The notes below the pieces were generated by a model. The model did not search any database. It was not told the DNA's origin and saw only the letters and a list, made by a program, of their open reading frames with translations. Below are positions 1 through 10,000 of a stretch of 26,522 bases of DNA, piece by piece. Positions within the stretch are counted from its first letter, which is position 1; every line of letters begins with the position of its first letter. A program made the position numbers and the translations under genes. The DNA is taken from NCBI GenBank assembly GCA_049999725.1, contig JBNGIS010005413.1, positions 1 through 26,522 of the forward strand, read 5' to 3'. Source of the DNA: Haplomitrium mnioides (taxonomy: Eukaryota; Marchantiophyta; Haplomitriopsida; Calobryales).

Positions 1-960
1 TGAGGGATGGATATTGGGCGCAGGCGGGATTGAATCATGATCAGGAGGGAGAGCAGCTCATAGGGACAGAGGATTCATCGGTGAGCATGGAAGAATCAAT
101 TGAATTGAGAAGGGAGGATTGAGTACACACAACAAGAAGAAATCGTGAGGGAGGATTGATTCACTGAGATTGATTGTGAGGGAGAGATTTGATTGCACGC
201 ATGATTGATTTGCGAGAGGGGAGGAAGATTGATCGATAGTGGTAGGAGGAAGGATTCATCACAGTCTAAAGGACAAGATTTCTACGCAAGAGGTGGTGGA
301 TCGATCGCAGATAGGCTTCGAGCAAGAGGGAGGATTGATTGAGAGGGGTTGGAGGATTTCGACCAAGATTGAGAGAGGAGGATCAAACAAGAAGGAGGAG
401 AATTGCATTGCTAGATTGCAAGAGGAGGAAATGAGGTTTGGAGGAAGGAAGGATCGATCACAGAGTGATCGAGCAAGGAGATCGAAGGGAGAAAGAGGGA
501 GCAGAGAATTCGCCACGGGGAGGAGGTTTCGCCAGTATCGCACATAGGATTGAATCGAAGGAGAAATCGTGTGAGGATGGAATCAAAGGAGAAATCGAGT
601 GAGGATGGAATCGACAGGAGAAATTGATTGAGGAGGAGGATAGGATTGAAGGATGGAGCAAGGTCGAGAGGAGGATTGCAATGATTGGGGGATTGAATAA
701 GATCGATCAGTAGGGATTGAGCAAGGCAGGGGAGGAGGCACAGAGTGGACAGCAAGGAGAGGTCGCCAAGATCGAATAGAGGGGAATTTGCCAATAGAAA
801 TTGAGGGAGGTGCGAATCGGATGCGCAATTGCAAGGCGGATTTCGATATAGGCAAGGGAATGAATTCGATAGAGGAAAGGGATTGAATACAGGGGTTGAT
901 CGAAGGTTGGATCGCTCAGGAGTGGAATCGCAGTGGCAGAAGGATTTAAAATCTATCGAG
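1..960. repeat. Purine-rich low-complexity DNA built on aggattga words
   Basis: The plus strand is strongly enriched in G and A and consists of degenerate, irregularly spaced variants of aggattga, gaggattg and gatcgat. No domain is recognisable in any frame. The open frames on both strands here (about 239-547 plus, 411-794 minus) have biased compositions: Arg/Glu/Gly-rich on plus, Ser/Pro/Leu-rich on minus. That is what such DNA gives by chance. On the minus strand it reads as a pyrimidine-rich tract, similar in style to a leader or promoter-proximal region. The same word usage returns at 1743-2060, so the two gene remnants between may be inserts in, or cargo of, one repetitive element. That last point is inference. 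Confidence 0.75.
547..631. repeat. 28-bp minisatellite, three units
   Basis: Three consecutive units are visible at 547-574, 575-602 and 603-631 (28, 28 and 29 bp). Each starts ggat(t/g)gaatc, continues with aggagaaat and ends in tga. The units differ by a few substitutions and one inserted base. This is the most regular part of the surrounding purine-rich DNA and suggests that region grew by local slippage or duplication. Confidence 0.8.
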
Positions 961-998
961 GAGGAACTGTGGTTATGTGTAAAGAATGAAATGTGCAG

Positions 999-1170
999 GT
1001 GGGTGTAATGAGGGAGCTGGTTGCAGAAGGGAAGATCAAGTACATTCGATTGTTTGAAGCATGTGCATCAACAATTCGTCGAGCTCATGCTATTTATCCA
1101 ATTATTGTTGTTCAACTAGAGTGGTCTCTATGGACACGCGATGTGGAAGCATGCATTATCCCACTTGCAG
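999..1170 (+). pseudogene. Aldo-keto reductase exon remnant (plant AKR, auxin-induced/perakine reductase-like)
   Basis: The plus-frame translation contains [16 protein letters not shown] and [13 protein letters not shown]. From knowledge of the family, these match the middle of plant aldo-keto reductases of the auxin-induced PCNT115/perakine reductase type (NADPH-dependent reduction of carbonyl compounds, cytosolic), which read roughly LVEEGKIKYIGLSEAS, then the RRAHAVHPI and WSLWSRDVEEEIIP segments. Only about 57 of some 340 residues are present. Homology begins right after an AG (997-998, tgtgcag) and stops at cttgcag followed by gtcaga (1171 on), so the piece looks like one exon with plausible acceptor and donor sites still in place. 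Changes at conserved positions (KYIG to KYIR, LSEAS to LFEAC, VEEEI to VEACI) argue for decay. The N-terminal catalytic part and the rest of the barrel are absent. The frame runs on to a stop at 1226, but residues after position 1170 are unrelated to the family. Confidence 0.8.
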
Positions 1171-1282
1171 GTCAGAAGAAATCTTTGGCTACATTGTGCA
1201 GTACGTTTGAGAAAGTCTATCTATGAAGTAATTTTTTGCATGATGAGAATTGTACAACGGCCTTGAGAAAAATACAAGAAAA
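1171..1282. other. Spacer after the aldo-keto reductase exon
   Basis: This starts with a donor-like gtcagaag, so it may be a remnant of the downstream intron. The reading frame from the exon continues only to a tga at 1224-1226. I see no homology or repeat in it. It ends at the 74-bp tandem duplication. Confidence 0.4.
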
Positions 1283-1430
1283 CACAACTCTTTCTTGTAT
1301 GGAAAGGGCAAAGAGAGAAAGGACAGCGAACGCGAAACAAGGGGCTAGGATTCAAACACAACTCTTTCTTGTATGGAAAGGGCAAAGAGAGAAAGGACAA
1401 CGAACGCGAAACAAGGGGCTAGGATTCAAA
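1283..1430. repeat. 74-bp tandem duplication
   Basis: Two head-to-tail copies occupy 1283-1356 and 1357-1430. They begin cacaactctttcttgtatgg and end ggctaggattcaaa. I find a single difference between them (ggacagcg versus ggacaacg), so the duplication is recent relative to the decay of the flanking gene remnants. Because 74 is not a multiple of three, the duplication shifts frame, so the long frame through it (1236-1640) is not one ancestral coding sequence. Confidence 0.93.
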
Positions 1431-1439
1431 TTGTTGTCA

Positions 1440-1742
1440 TACTTCCTCCCTATGGCAGTGCTTGCTATCATAAGGGGATTGAGTGTAGAGAGTGGAGACT
1501 GTAGCAGTGCTGAAAGGAGAGAAGATCGTAGTAATACAGATCCCAGGGCGAAAGTGAACAAAATCACATCAGGAAGGCGCAAGATGAAGGTTGATTGGAC
1601 TCCGAAGCTTCACAGATGCTTTGTTATGGTCGCAAAATAGCTTGGGGAGGGAAAGGCCATCTCATCACGCATCTTAGAGCTCATTGAACACGGGATTGCG
1701 CATTGGAAGAGATCTGAAATTCGAGGTGGGCCTAAGATTTGA
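1440..1742 (+). pseudogene. GOLDEN2-like (GLK) GARP-domain remnant
   Basis: The plus frame reads KMKVDWTPKLHRCFV (about 1581-1625), then a TAG at 1638-1640, then LGEGKAISSRILELIEHGIAHW to a TGA at 1740-1742. Functional GLK factors carry a GARP (Myb-like) helix-turn-helix with KVDWTPELHRRFV, a QLG..KA.PSRILELMG segment and an LTRHNIASHLQKYR helix. They activate chloroplast-development genes in the nucleus. The KVDW start is typical of GLK rather than of type-B ARR or PHR relatives. The premature stop replaces the Q of QLG, the ELHRR core is changed to KLHRC, and the segment between ILEL and HNIAS appears deleted, so the recognition helix is broken. The upstream Ser/Glu-rich stretch and ITSGRR may be the basic linker before the domain, but this is less certain. 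This is a dead fragment, not a working factor. Confidence 0.75.
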
Positions 1743-2060
1743 TCGCTGAAGCATGAGAGGTTGATTTGATTGAGGGAAGAATAGAGGAGGCTGGAGGATT
1801 TTGGGAGGAGAAATTGAATTCGAAGGATTGAAATGAAGGATCTGGAGGCATTGAATTCAAGCATAGGGAAGAGGTTCGCATGGATTCATAGCCGTAGAAG
1901 AATTAGATTGTAGAGGGATGAATAACAAGGGTCGTACAAAAAGAAAGAACGTCAAGAAATTTGATGAGAAGGAAGTGCAAAGACGAGGGAGTTGGCTTGA
2001 GACAAGGCTCAATAAGGAGGCTATGGTTCTTAAAGTGAAGGGAAACAAAACATAAAAGGA
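1743..2060. repeat. Second purine-rich low-complexity block
   Basis: G- and A-rich DNA of the same flavour as 1-960, with ggaggatt, gaaggattga, gaggttcg and similar words. It has no tandem periodicity that I can establish. Read on the minus strand it is a pyrimidine-rich tract downstream of the TATA-like palindrome at 2112-2123. The minus-strand open frames here (about 1610-1864 and 1857-2063) are Ser/Leu/Pro-rich and show no family motif. Confidence 0.6.
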
Positions 2061-3150
2061 CAAATGAACTAAATTAACTAACTAAGATGGAAAAGATAAA
2101 GAGCCAAAAGACCTTTATAAAGGCTTTAAATAAAAAACCACCTAAACTTAGTAGAGGAAAGATGTGATTGGCCTAGACTATAGATAGCAAATGATTTAAT
2201 TATTAAAATAATGCGTATGGCCAAATAGGTTGGAGCCTTCAAGTTGGGCTCATTATGCTAGTCAACCCTAACTACGATTAGTATTAAAGTTAAATTGCAA
2301 ACGGGCACCAAAGGAAAAGCCAATGGAGCATTAATGGAGGTGTTCGCTTCCTCTCTCTTGGGAGGTATACCTTCAACGGGGGCCTCATTCTGGGGGATCC
2401 GTGTATTGTGTTTTTCTTCCCATCGGGTTGGAGTAAGCAGAGTCACGGAGGGAGGCTGTGGACGTATAGGAGCAGAGCTAGCGTGGGCTTGTGCAAGGAT
2501 TTGTGGACATGGAGGTGACTTCCAATAGAAGAGCGGTGGGCTCTAGTTGGTGAAGGAGGCTCTCATCAATTTTCTTTAGCACATGTTTCCACTTCTTCAG
2601 TGGCTGCACGAATGATTTTCAGATTACACCACATTTTTGTTTGGGAAAGCATATAAGGAGGATCCCCTCTCTAAAGCCAGGGAGGATGAGCTCAGATTTT
2701 TGAGTGAAGGATTTGCTGGGGCAATCCAGGCCAAGGATTTTACTCTGGTAAGATTTCGTAGAGCCTGAAGAAGTTCTGGTGAGGTATGCTCCCAAGAGAA
2801 GAGTAAGGAGGCATAATTGAGCGACATGGTGGAGTGCGTAACCAGTGTTTGAGAGGAGCATCTCCTTGGTGAAGGAGAAGAACATACACCTTCTATGGGG
2901 CAGAAGTAAAATTCTTTCGACTGAACGGGTATGACGAATTTGTGGGGTAGCCGGCAATCGAGGGCAGCCGATGGAATGTGGAGATTGTGAGTGGTGGAGT
3001 AGCCGACAGATCTAAAGACCAGCGATTGCTTTCAGCAAAGGAGTAGATCGTGGGGGCAGCAAGGAAAACCAGAGAGATCGAGGAAGGACCTCCAGCCACC
3101 AGCAAGCGAAAGGCAGCACCGACCGGAAGAGGGGAGATCACGATCACGTA
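2061..3150. other. Unassigned intergenic DNA, possibly decayed mobile-element sequence
   Basis: No gene is recognised. The first 250 bases are AT-rich; the rest is near-balanced in composition with several open minus frames (about 2258-2446, 2619-2957, 2624-2827 and 2893-3147). Their products show no family motif and none is supported by a splice or start context. Balanced composition next to AT-rich repeats is compatible with an old retroelement body on the minus strand, but I see no reverse transcriptase, integrase, gag zinc-knuckle, primer-binding site or terminal repeat. Confidence 0.45.
2112..2123 (-). promoter_or_regulatory. Palindromic TATA-like site CCTTTATAAAGG
   Basis: A perfect 12-bp palindrome containing TATAAA on both strands. 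On the minus strand it precedes about 370 bp of pyrimidine-rich sequence, the arrangement expected of a core promoter and leader, for example in a retroelement terminal repeat. No downstream coding sequence is identified, so its function is only a possibility. Confidence 0.3.
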
Positions 3151-3430
3151 AAATTCCCGATTTTGGGAATTGGTAACACCACACCAAGAATTCTTTCGGT
3201 TTTGCTGCCTTTAGGTGTGACTTTTTGGCATGTATAGATTTTGAACTCTATAGATACATTTAGGAAGAGCTTGTAAAAACATTCAAAACTTTGTTGGAAA
3301 AAAATCTGTTGTTATTTATTAGCATAGCTCAAAATTCTGTTTTTTCGGTAATTTAATTTCAGCGTATGAGTAAGTAGGAGTGGAGGTTAGGGACAGGTTT
3401 CAGTTCCTAGAACTCTATAATTACAGAGCT

Positions 3431-3516
3431 GGACCTGGTCCCAAGTAGAGAGGCAGAGTTGTATTTGTGCACCGGACCTGGTCCCAAGTAGAGAGGCAGA
3501 GTTGTATTTGTGCACC
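3431..3516. repeat. Perfect 43-bp tandem duplication
   Basis: Copies lie at 3431-3473 and 3474-3516 and are identical base for base. Each starts ggacctggtcc, itself an 11-bp palindrome (GGACC-T-GGTCC), and ends tttgtgcacc. Perfect identity indicates a very recent duplication, or an assembly or sequencing slip, in otherwise old-looking DNA. Confidence 0.95.
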
Positions 3517-3826
3517 GAAGTCCAGCCACCTCCACTAGGTGTTGAGACGGAATAAAGTGGAGCAAAAGCCCGATTTCGGAAATTCCAAAACTCTGTTTTG
3601 ACTTGAACCAATTGTTGTAATCAGTAAACCAAGGAGGGGTGCCCAAACATGAACCAAATCCAACCCAGCACCCTCTTAAACCGCTCAAATCGAGAAATTA
3701 TCGGTCCCTTCCACAACAAGTATCTCAAAAACCCTTATTTCGAGACGACGTGGGGTTGTGTCTTCAGCATAGCACCACAGTGGCAAGGCTGACATAGGGT
3801 CTGGTTCAGCCTCTTTAAATTTAGAA

Positions 3827-3854
3827 TTATTTTATTTTATTTTATTTTATTTTT
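3827..3854. repeat. (TTTTA)n microsatellite
   Basis: About five units of TTTTA in a row, followed by ttttctg. It is a simple sequence repeat; its A-rich complement could also be the tail of an old minus-strand retroposon, but no body is recognisable next to it. Confidence 0.85.
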
Positions 3855-4300
3855 CTGAAAATTCTGTTTTAGCTCCATTAGTGTTCAATTACCTGTAGTT
3901 CTGTGTTGCAAACAGATTTCTGGGAGCGGCTCTCTTCTGAACCACCAACTGCAAACATCGTATAGCCCTTTTGTGAGTCAGCCTAAGGCTGTCTTATCAC
4001 CCCAGAACAGCGAACTCCCTTTTGAAGTACTCTCTGCAACTTGGTTCTCTCATAATTTCAGCAACTTGCTCCTTCACCTACTGCAGGACAGAGTATACAG
4101 CTCAATGCATACAACTCTGTCACACTCATAAACTGGATGGGGCATACTAGCTGACTGCCAGAATTGACAATCCAAAACCTCTTCTGGTCAAAAACTATGG
4201 TAGGACAATCCTCTGTTTTCTAATACAACAATTGATGCCAGTATACCAAGAGGTTCTCCTGATCCAATCTCTATAGCCACTATCTCAATAGCAATGCTGA

Positions 4301-7016
4301 GATGGATTCACATTAGCTGCTCTGTTTGAGTTGTCTGCTTACAAATTCCTGAATGAAATCCATGGTCGCTCCTCATGTTCAATATAATCAAGTTCTACAT
4401 ATGCTTCAAGATGCTCTACACCTTCAGCAGGTGCTGCGATCTGAGCAAACCAACGACGGGACCAAGGGGGACCAAGGCAGCTGCTGCCTCAACACACAAA
4501 TCAGGCCTCTTTGACAAGCCCTGTGATCTGCTACTCGAGAAAATCGTCCTTGCCCTGCACTTGGATTTGGAAAACTGATTGACTACCAGAACTTCTTCTA
4601 TTCAAATACTCCTCAGCTGCTGCCCACAGCTTGAACGAATCCTCTTACTCAATGACTCTCTTTTACCAGATCTGCCTCTGATGCAGAAATCTGAGTTGCT
4701 AGAAACAAGAGGAACCCAGATGACACGATACTCTGCCCCATTGATTTGGGCAACTTCTTCCCACCTCTCAAAGCTTCCAGAACCATGAGAGCCAAATACC
4801 CTCCATTTGGAGAGGAAGGATGTTAACAACTGCAAAATGTATGATGATAACTGCAGCAAATTGAAACAAGCCTGTCATGTCCAATCTTGCAACTTGTGCC
4901 CCAACAGCTAAAGATGCACTGGCCCTGCCAGCCAATCAGCTATGTGACCAAAATTAAATATCACCTGCTTAAGATTCTCCACCACAGTCACAGTCAGCCT
5001 TCAAAACTCCTGGCTTGACAATCTGTACTGCTCCTTGATGAAGAAATGAGTAGCCAGAAAAATAGTGACAGAGCAGCTCAATTTCTGTAGCCCTTTGACG
5101 AAACTTGTCCTAAACAATAATCTATTTTGCTAGCAGCTCAAACATGTGTACTCACTCACACCCTGTAAAATCTGAGCCCTGCTTGCAAAATGATTCTTGT
5201 TGCTTTATGAAAACGAGAGCAGCATGGGCTGCTTGCTGTTTCTTCTTACACAATTGCAGCTGGTTTGCAATTGTTTTTCTTTTCGAACATAAAAACTCTA
5301 GAAAGCGTATTCTGAAAATGCTCTTCCCCTAAATCTTGATTTCAGATTATGCCTTTGATGAAGAATTGCTGTTGCTGCTGCGATTTCTGATCCCTGATCC
5401 CTGATTGCTGTTTGCCTGCAGCTCGGTGACTTGTTTCTTTGATGAAATCTCATCCAATAGCATCAAGTGTTGACTCTTCATCCCATGAGAACCCTACCTC
5501 GAAATGTCTCCTCACAGGATCACAAAAATGCTGGTCTTCTTGAATTGATTCTGTGGGAGCCTTACTCCTGCTCATGAAGAGAGACTCTGCCCAGAATTGC
5601 AAACTAAGAAACCAAGCCTCCACTTTACTCGGTAGAAATCTGCTTGCAAAAATCACACAATCTCCTTCTTGTGAATTCCTTTGCAAATCCTCTGCTCGAT
5701 GTTGCACTCAGAGAAAAAACGAGGCCACACTACTTTGACAAAAATCGACCTCTGCAGCAAAGAAAATCCAAAAGAAAACTCCTAATTATTTTTTCTCGAT
5801 GAAGAACACAGGCTACACAAAAAAGATCGCAGCCAGAGTAGCTCGTTGAACACCTGTTCAAAATTGCAGCTCATTTTCTGCAATCTTTGAGCAGTGAGTT
5901 TTTTTCTCACATTCCTAAGAATGCGTTGAGATGTTTCTCTTGATGGCTACTTGATAAGAGTCACTAACGACCAACAAATGGCTTTTGATGATTCAATCAC
6001 AAACGACTGCTCGCAGCAATCCCTAATTGTCGCTTGACGAAAGACCAATAGAAAAATCTTGTGCTCAATGATTTGTGGCACTGCACCACAAGAAATCAGG
6101 GCCCTTAGAAATCTGCTCGATACCTTGCCCATTGACGAACTCTGCCCTTGACGCAAAAATCTGTGCTTGAAATCGAAAATCTTTTGAACAAAAAGTCTTC
6201 CTTCCACGATTTCCAAAGCATCAACGAAGGATTCAAAACACCTGCCAATCCTTCTATGATTTTCTGAGCAACAAAAGAAATTGCACAATCCCTAAAACCG
6301 CTGCGATTTGGCCTTCAGAAAACAGCCACTCGACAATTGGATGCCACTCGAATGCTGCTCAACGAAATGGAGAGAAATGGTCACTCGATATCCCTCGCAG
6401 CCAAGAATTGCAGTCGCACCCTTTCCAGGAGAACAATTGCTGAACACATGCCAAAGCTGACCCTTCTATAAAATCGAGGAAGAACGAAGGCCGCACGAAG
6501 AAAACTTCTGCTAGACCAAGGACCAGCTTGCAAATTCCTGTTTGCACAAAACAACTCGAACGACACAAAAATCTGCAAGCAATCTTTCAGCACATGTTTC
6601 TATGATGCAAAGTTACTCATGATTTCTTCTTGAAAATGTTCATGACTCATCATCAACACAAGCTCCATTCTTCCCTAACAAAGAAACTTTTCACAACAAC
6701 GAACATTAATTCTTGCAGAGCTTCTTCATGAATCTCCAACACAGATCTGGGAAGAAATCAGACAATCTCTAGCAATCTAAAAGACCACAAACACCCTCAA
6801 ATCTTCCGATCAAATTTCTCACTCGCGGATGCTATGGAGAGAAATCTCTCAAACCTTTCGATGTACTTTTATTCGAGTGAAACCTTCTCAAAGAAATTCC
6901 CAATTTGTGTGTTGATCTTCCGACATCAGAACCACCGCACTTGTGAGCACCGCACCTTTGCTCACAAGGAATCCACGCTTCTTTAAGAACTGCAATACCA
7001 CATCTCTCCTCTTGGA
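4301..7016. other. Unassigned C-rich region with recurring degenerate words
   Basis: On the plus strand this region is rich in C and A and repeats loose words such as aaatctgc, ctcgatg, cttgacga, gaactctgc and tgcaaaa at irregular spacing. A short run of ctgatcc units lies at 5387-5407. Minus frames at about 5450-5707, 5947-6288, 6359-6568 and 6381-6593 are open, with Cys/Phe/Ser-rich products lacking any family motif. I find no tRNA, rRNA or convincing exon chain. Minus-strand transcription from the TATA-like motif at 7052-7059 would enter this region, so it could be the body of a non-coding or heavily decayed element. That is inference. Confidence 0.4.
6940..6968. repeat. Inverted repeat with 10-bp perfect arms
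   Basis: CTTGTGAGCA at 6940-6949 is the exact reverse complement of TGCTCACAAG at 6959-6968, separated by a 9-base loop. The word ccgcac occurs just before the left arm and again in the loop. It could form a hairpin in single-stranded DNA or RNA, or be a dyad binding site. Confidence 0.8.
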
Positions 7017-7039
7017 CATCGAAAGATAACCTTTCGATG
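7017..7039. repeat. Inverted repeat with 9-bp perfect arms
   Basis: CATCGAAAG at 7017-7025 pairs with CTTTCGATG at 7031-7039 around a 5-base loop (ataac). It lies 12 bp from the TATA-like motif on the minus strand, so it would fall near the start of any minus-strand transcript. A related word (tttcgatg) occurs at about 6858-6865. Confidence 0.8.
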
Positions 7040-7051
7040 AGAGTACATGGC

Positions 7052-7059
7052 TTTATATA
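7052..7059 (-). promoter_or_regulatory. Minus-strand TATA-like box beside the satellite edge
   Basis: The minus strand reads TATATAAA, a canonical plant TATA-box form, in mixed-composition DNA about 50 bp before the first recognisable satellite unit. A start 25-35 bp downstream on the minus strand would fall around 7017-7030, within the CATCGAAAG hairpin. No coding product is identified downstream, so promoter activity is speculative. Confidence 0.3.
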
Positions 7060-10000
7060 CTAACGCACAAAAAGACAAAAACTCAAAATGTCTAAAAATA
7101 GAAAACTACATGGAATGTTGTGATACAAACACTCTAGGAAATCTTCAAGTCTATGTATAATAGTTTTAATACGAATGAAAAAGTAAGCCTGCATTGATCT
7201 CCAATAATGTTTTTCTTGATCTATTGTGCCCACATTGTCACAACACTCTAATGAACTCATCAAGTCTACATACAATAGTTGTCTCATAGGAAAGAAAGAG
7301 AAAAATATATAGATCTCCAATAATGCTTTTTTTCATGTAATATGCCCACATCGTCAAAACACTCTAATAAACTCATTAAGTCTATATATAATAGTTGTCT
7401 TATAGGAACAAAAAAAGCATACATATATCTCTAGCAATGTTTTTGATCCTCTCTTGTGCCAACATTGTCACAACCATCTAACAAACTCATTAAGTTTTCA
7501 TATAATAGTTGTCTCATACAAGAGAAAAAGAAGCATGCATGTATCTCCAATAATGTTTTTTCTTCATCTCTTGTACGCACATCGTCACAACACTTTAATA
7601 AACTCATCAAGTCTATATTTCATAGTTGTTTCATACAAACAAAAAAGAGACATGTATGGATCTTCAATAATTGCATTCTTCATTTGTTGTGCTCACATTG
7701 TCACAACACTCGAATAAACTCATCAAGTCTACATATAAAAGTTATCTTATACGAATTTTAAAAAAAAAAAACATTTGTGGATCTCCAGTATTGTTTTTCT
7801 TCATGTGTTGTGCCCACATCATCACAATACTCTCATAAACTCATCAAGTCTATATATAATAGTTGGTTCAAACAAGAAAAGAAACATGCATAGATATTCA
7901 AAACTATTTTCTTTCATCTATTGTTCCCACATCTTCACAACTTTCTAATAACCTCATCAAGTCTATATATAATAGTTGTCTCATACAAACAAAAAAGAAG
8001 CATGTATAGATCTCCAAGAATGTTTTTCTTGATGTGTTGTACCCACATGGTCACAACACTCTAATAAACTTTGTAATTCTATATAAAATAGTTCTCTCAT
8101 ACGAACAAAAAAGAACCACGTATGGATCTTCAATATTTTTTTCTTTCATGTATTTTTGCCTACATCATCACAACACTCTAATAAACTAATGAAGTCTATA
8201 TGTAATAGCTCTCTTATTCAAACGAAAAAAAAAAAACATGTACAGATGTCCAATAATGTTTTTTTTTTTTTCAATTTTAATGCCTACATTGTCACAACAC
8301 TGTAATAATCTCATCATGTCTATATGCAATAGTTGTGTTATGTGAACAAAAAGAAGCATGCATAGATCTCCAGTAATGTTTTTCTTCATCTACTGTTTCA
8401 ACATCGTCACAACATTATAATAAAATTATCAAGTCTATATATAATCATTTTCTTATAGGAACAACAAAGAAGCATCTTTAAATCTCCAATAATATTTTCT
8501 TCATATGTTTTGCCCACATTATCAAAACACTGTAATAAACTCATCAAGTCTATATATAATAGTTGTTTCAACTAAACAAAAAAGAAGCATGCATGGATCT
8601 CCAAAAATGTTTTTCTTCACTTGTGCTCACATCATTACAACACTCTAATAAACTTATAAAGTCTACATTTAATAGTTGTTTTATACAAACATAAAAGAAA
8701 CATATGAATCTCCAATAATGTTATTCTTGATGCGTTGTGCTCATATCATCACAACTCTTTAAAAAACTCATCAAGTCTACATATTAGAGTTGTCTTATAC
8801 AAACTAAAAAGACACATGCATTGATCTCCAATAAAATATTTCTTCATCTATTGTGCCTACATCCTAACAACACTCCAAAAAACTATTCAAGTCTTTATAT
8901 AATAGTTAATTCATACGAACAGAAAAGAAGCATGTAAGGATCTCTGAATAATTATTTTCTTCATCTCTTGTACCCACATCATCACAAAACTCTAAAACAC
9001 ACATCAAGTTTGTATACAATAGTTGTTTCAAACAAAAGAAAAAGAAACAAGCATGTGTATTCAAAATTGTTCATCTTCATCTATTGGGACCATATCTTCA
9101 CAACACTCAAATAACCTCATCAAGTCTATATATAATAGTTGTCTCATACAAACAAAAAAGAAGCATGCATGGATCTCCAAAAATACTTTTCTTCTTCTAT
9201 TGTGCCCGTATTGTCACAACACTCTAATGAACTCATGAGGTGTATATATAATAGCTCTCTTATTCAAACAAAAAAGAAGCATGCATAAATATGCAATAAT
9301 GTTTTTCTTTATTCTTTGTGCCTACATTGTCAAAACACTCTAATAAACACATCAAGTCTATATGTAATAGTTGTGTGATATGAACAAAAAAAGCAATAGC
9401 ATGCATGGATCTCCAATAATGTTTTTCTTCATATGTTGTACCCATATCACCACAACACTCTAATAAACTCATCAAGTCTATGTACAGTTGTTGTGCTGTA
9501 TGAAAGAGAAAGAAACATGCTTGGATCTCTCATAATGTTTTTCTTCATCTATTGAGCTCAGATTGTCACAACCCTCTAGTAAACTCATCGATTCTATATA
9601 TAATAGTCGTCTTATACAAAAGAAAAAAAAAAAAAGCATGCATGGATCTCCAATAATGTTTTTCTTTTTTTATTGTGCCCACATTATCACAACAATTTAA
9701 TAAACTCATCAAGTCTATATGAAATAGTTGTCTAATACAAATGAAAAAGAAGCATGGATAGATCTTTAAAAAAGTTACTCTTTATCTATTGTGCGCACAT
9801 TGCCACAACACTCTAATAAACTTACCAAGTCTATATGTAATAGTTGTCTCATACAAAAGAAAAAGAAGCACACATAGATCTCCATTAATGTTTTTCTTCA
9901 TGTGTTGTGCCAACATTGTCACAACACTCTAATAAACTCATCAAGTCTACATAAAATAGTTGTCTTATGCAAACAAAATAGAAGCATGCATGGATCTCCA

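Larger units (their letters stand above)
3151..4300. other. Unassigned low-copy DNA with small repeats
   Basis: No coding region is recognised. The stretch contains the 43-bp tandem duplication and the TTTTA microsatellite annotated separately. The minus-strand frames at about 3387-3688 are open mainly because the 43-bp unit is duplicated. The words attctgtttt and aaaattctg recur (around 3330, 3590 and 3855), hinting at a fragmented older repeat. I see no terminal repeats or target-site duplications. Confidence 0.45.

Noticed and set aside
239-855. Overlapping open frames on both strands in the purine-rich region
   Set aside because: Compositions are extreme (Arg/Glu/Gly on plus, Ser/Pro/Leu on minus) and follow the low-complexity DNA. 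No domain or start context supports them.
993-1226. A complete small 77-residue aldo-keto reductase-like protein starting at GTG 993
   Set aside because: The GTG lies in the presumed intron, the homology covers only one exon, and the residues after 1170 are non-homologous read-through.
1236-1640. A single 134-codon protein spanning the 74-bp duplication and the GLK piece
   Set aside because: The duplication is a frame-shifting 74 bp, the N-terminal part has no homology, and the frame ends at a stop inside the GARP domain. Only the GLK-like part is kept, as a pseudogene.
2258-3147. Minus-strand ORFs as a LINE ORF1 or retroelement gag gene
   Set aside because: No zinc knuckle, reverse transcriptase, RNA-binding domain or other family residues are visible, and the frames are short and mutually shifted.
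5450-6593. Minus-strand ORFs of 69-113 codons in the C-rich region
   Set aside because: Cys/Phe/Ser-rich products without motifs, and overlapping alternative frames of equal quality. Treated as chance.
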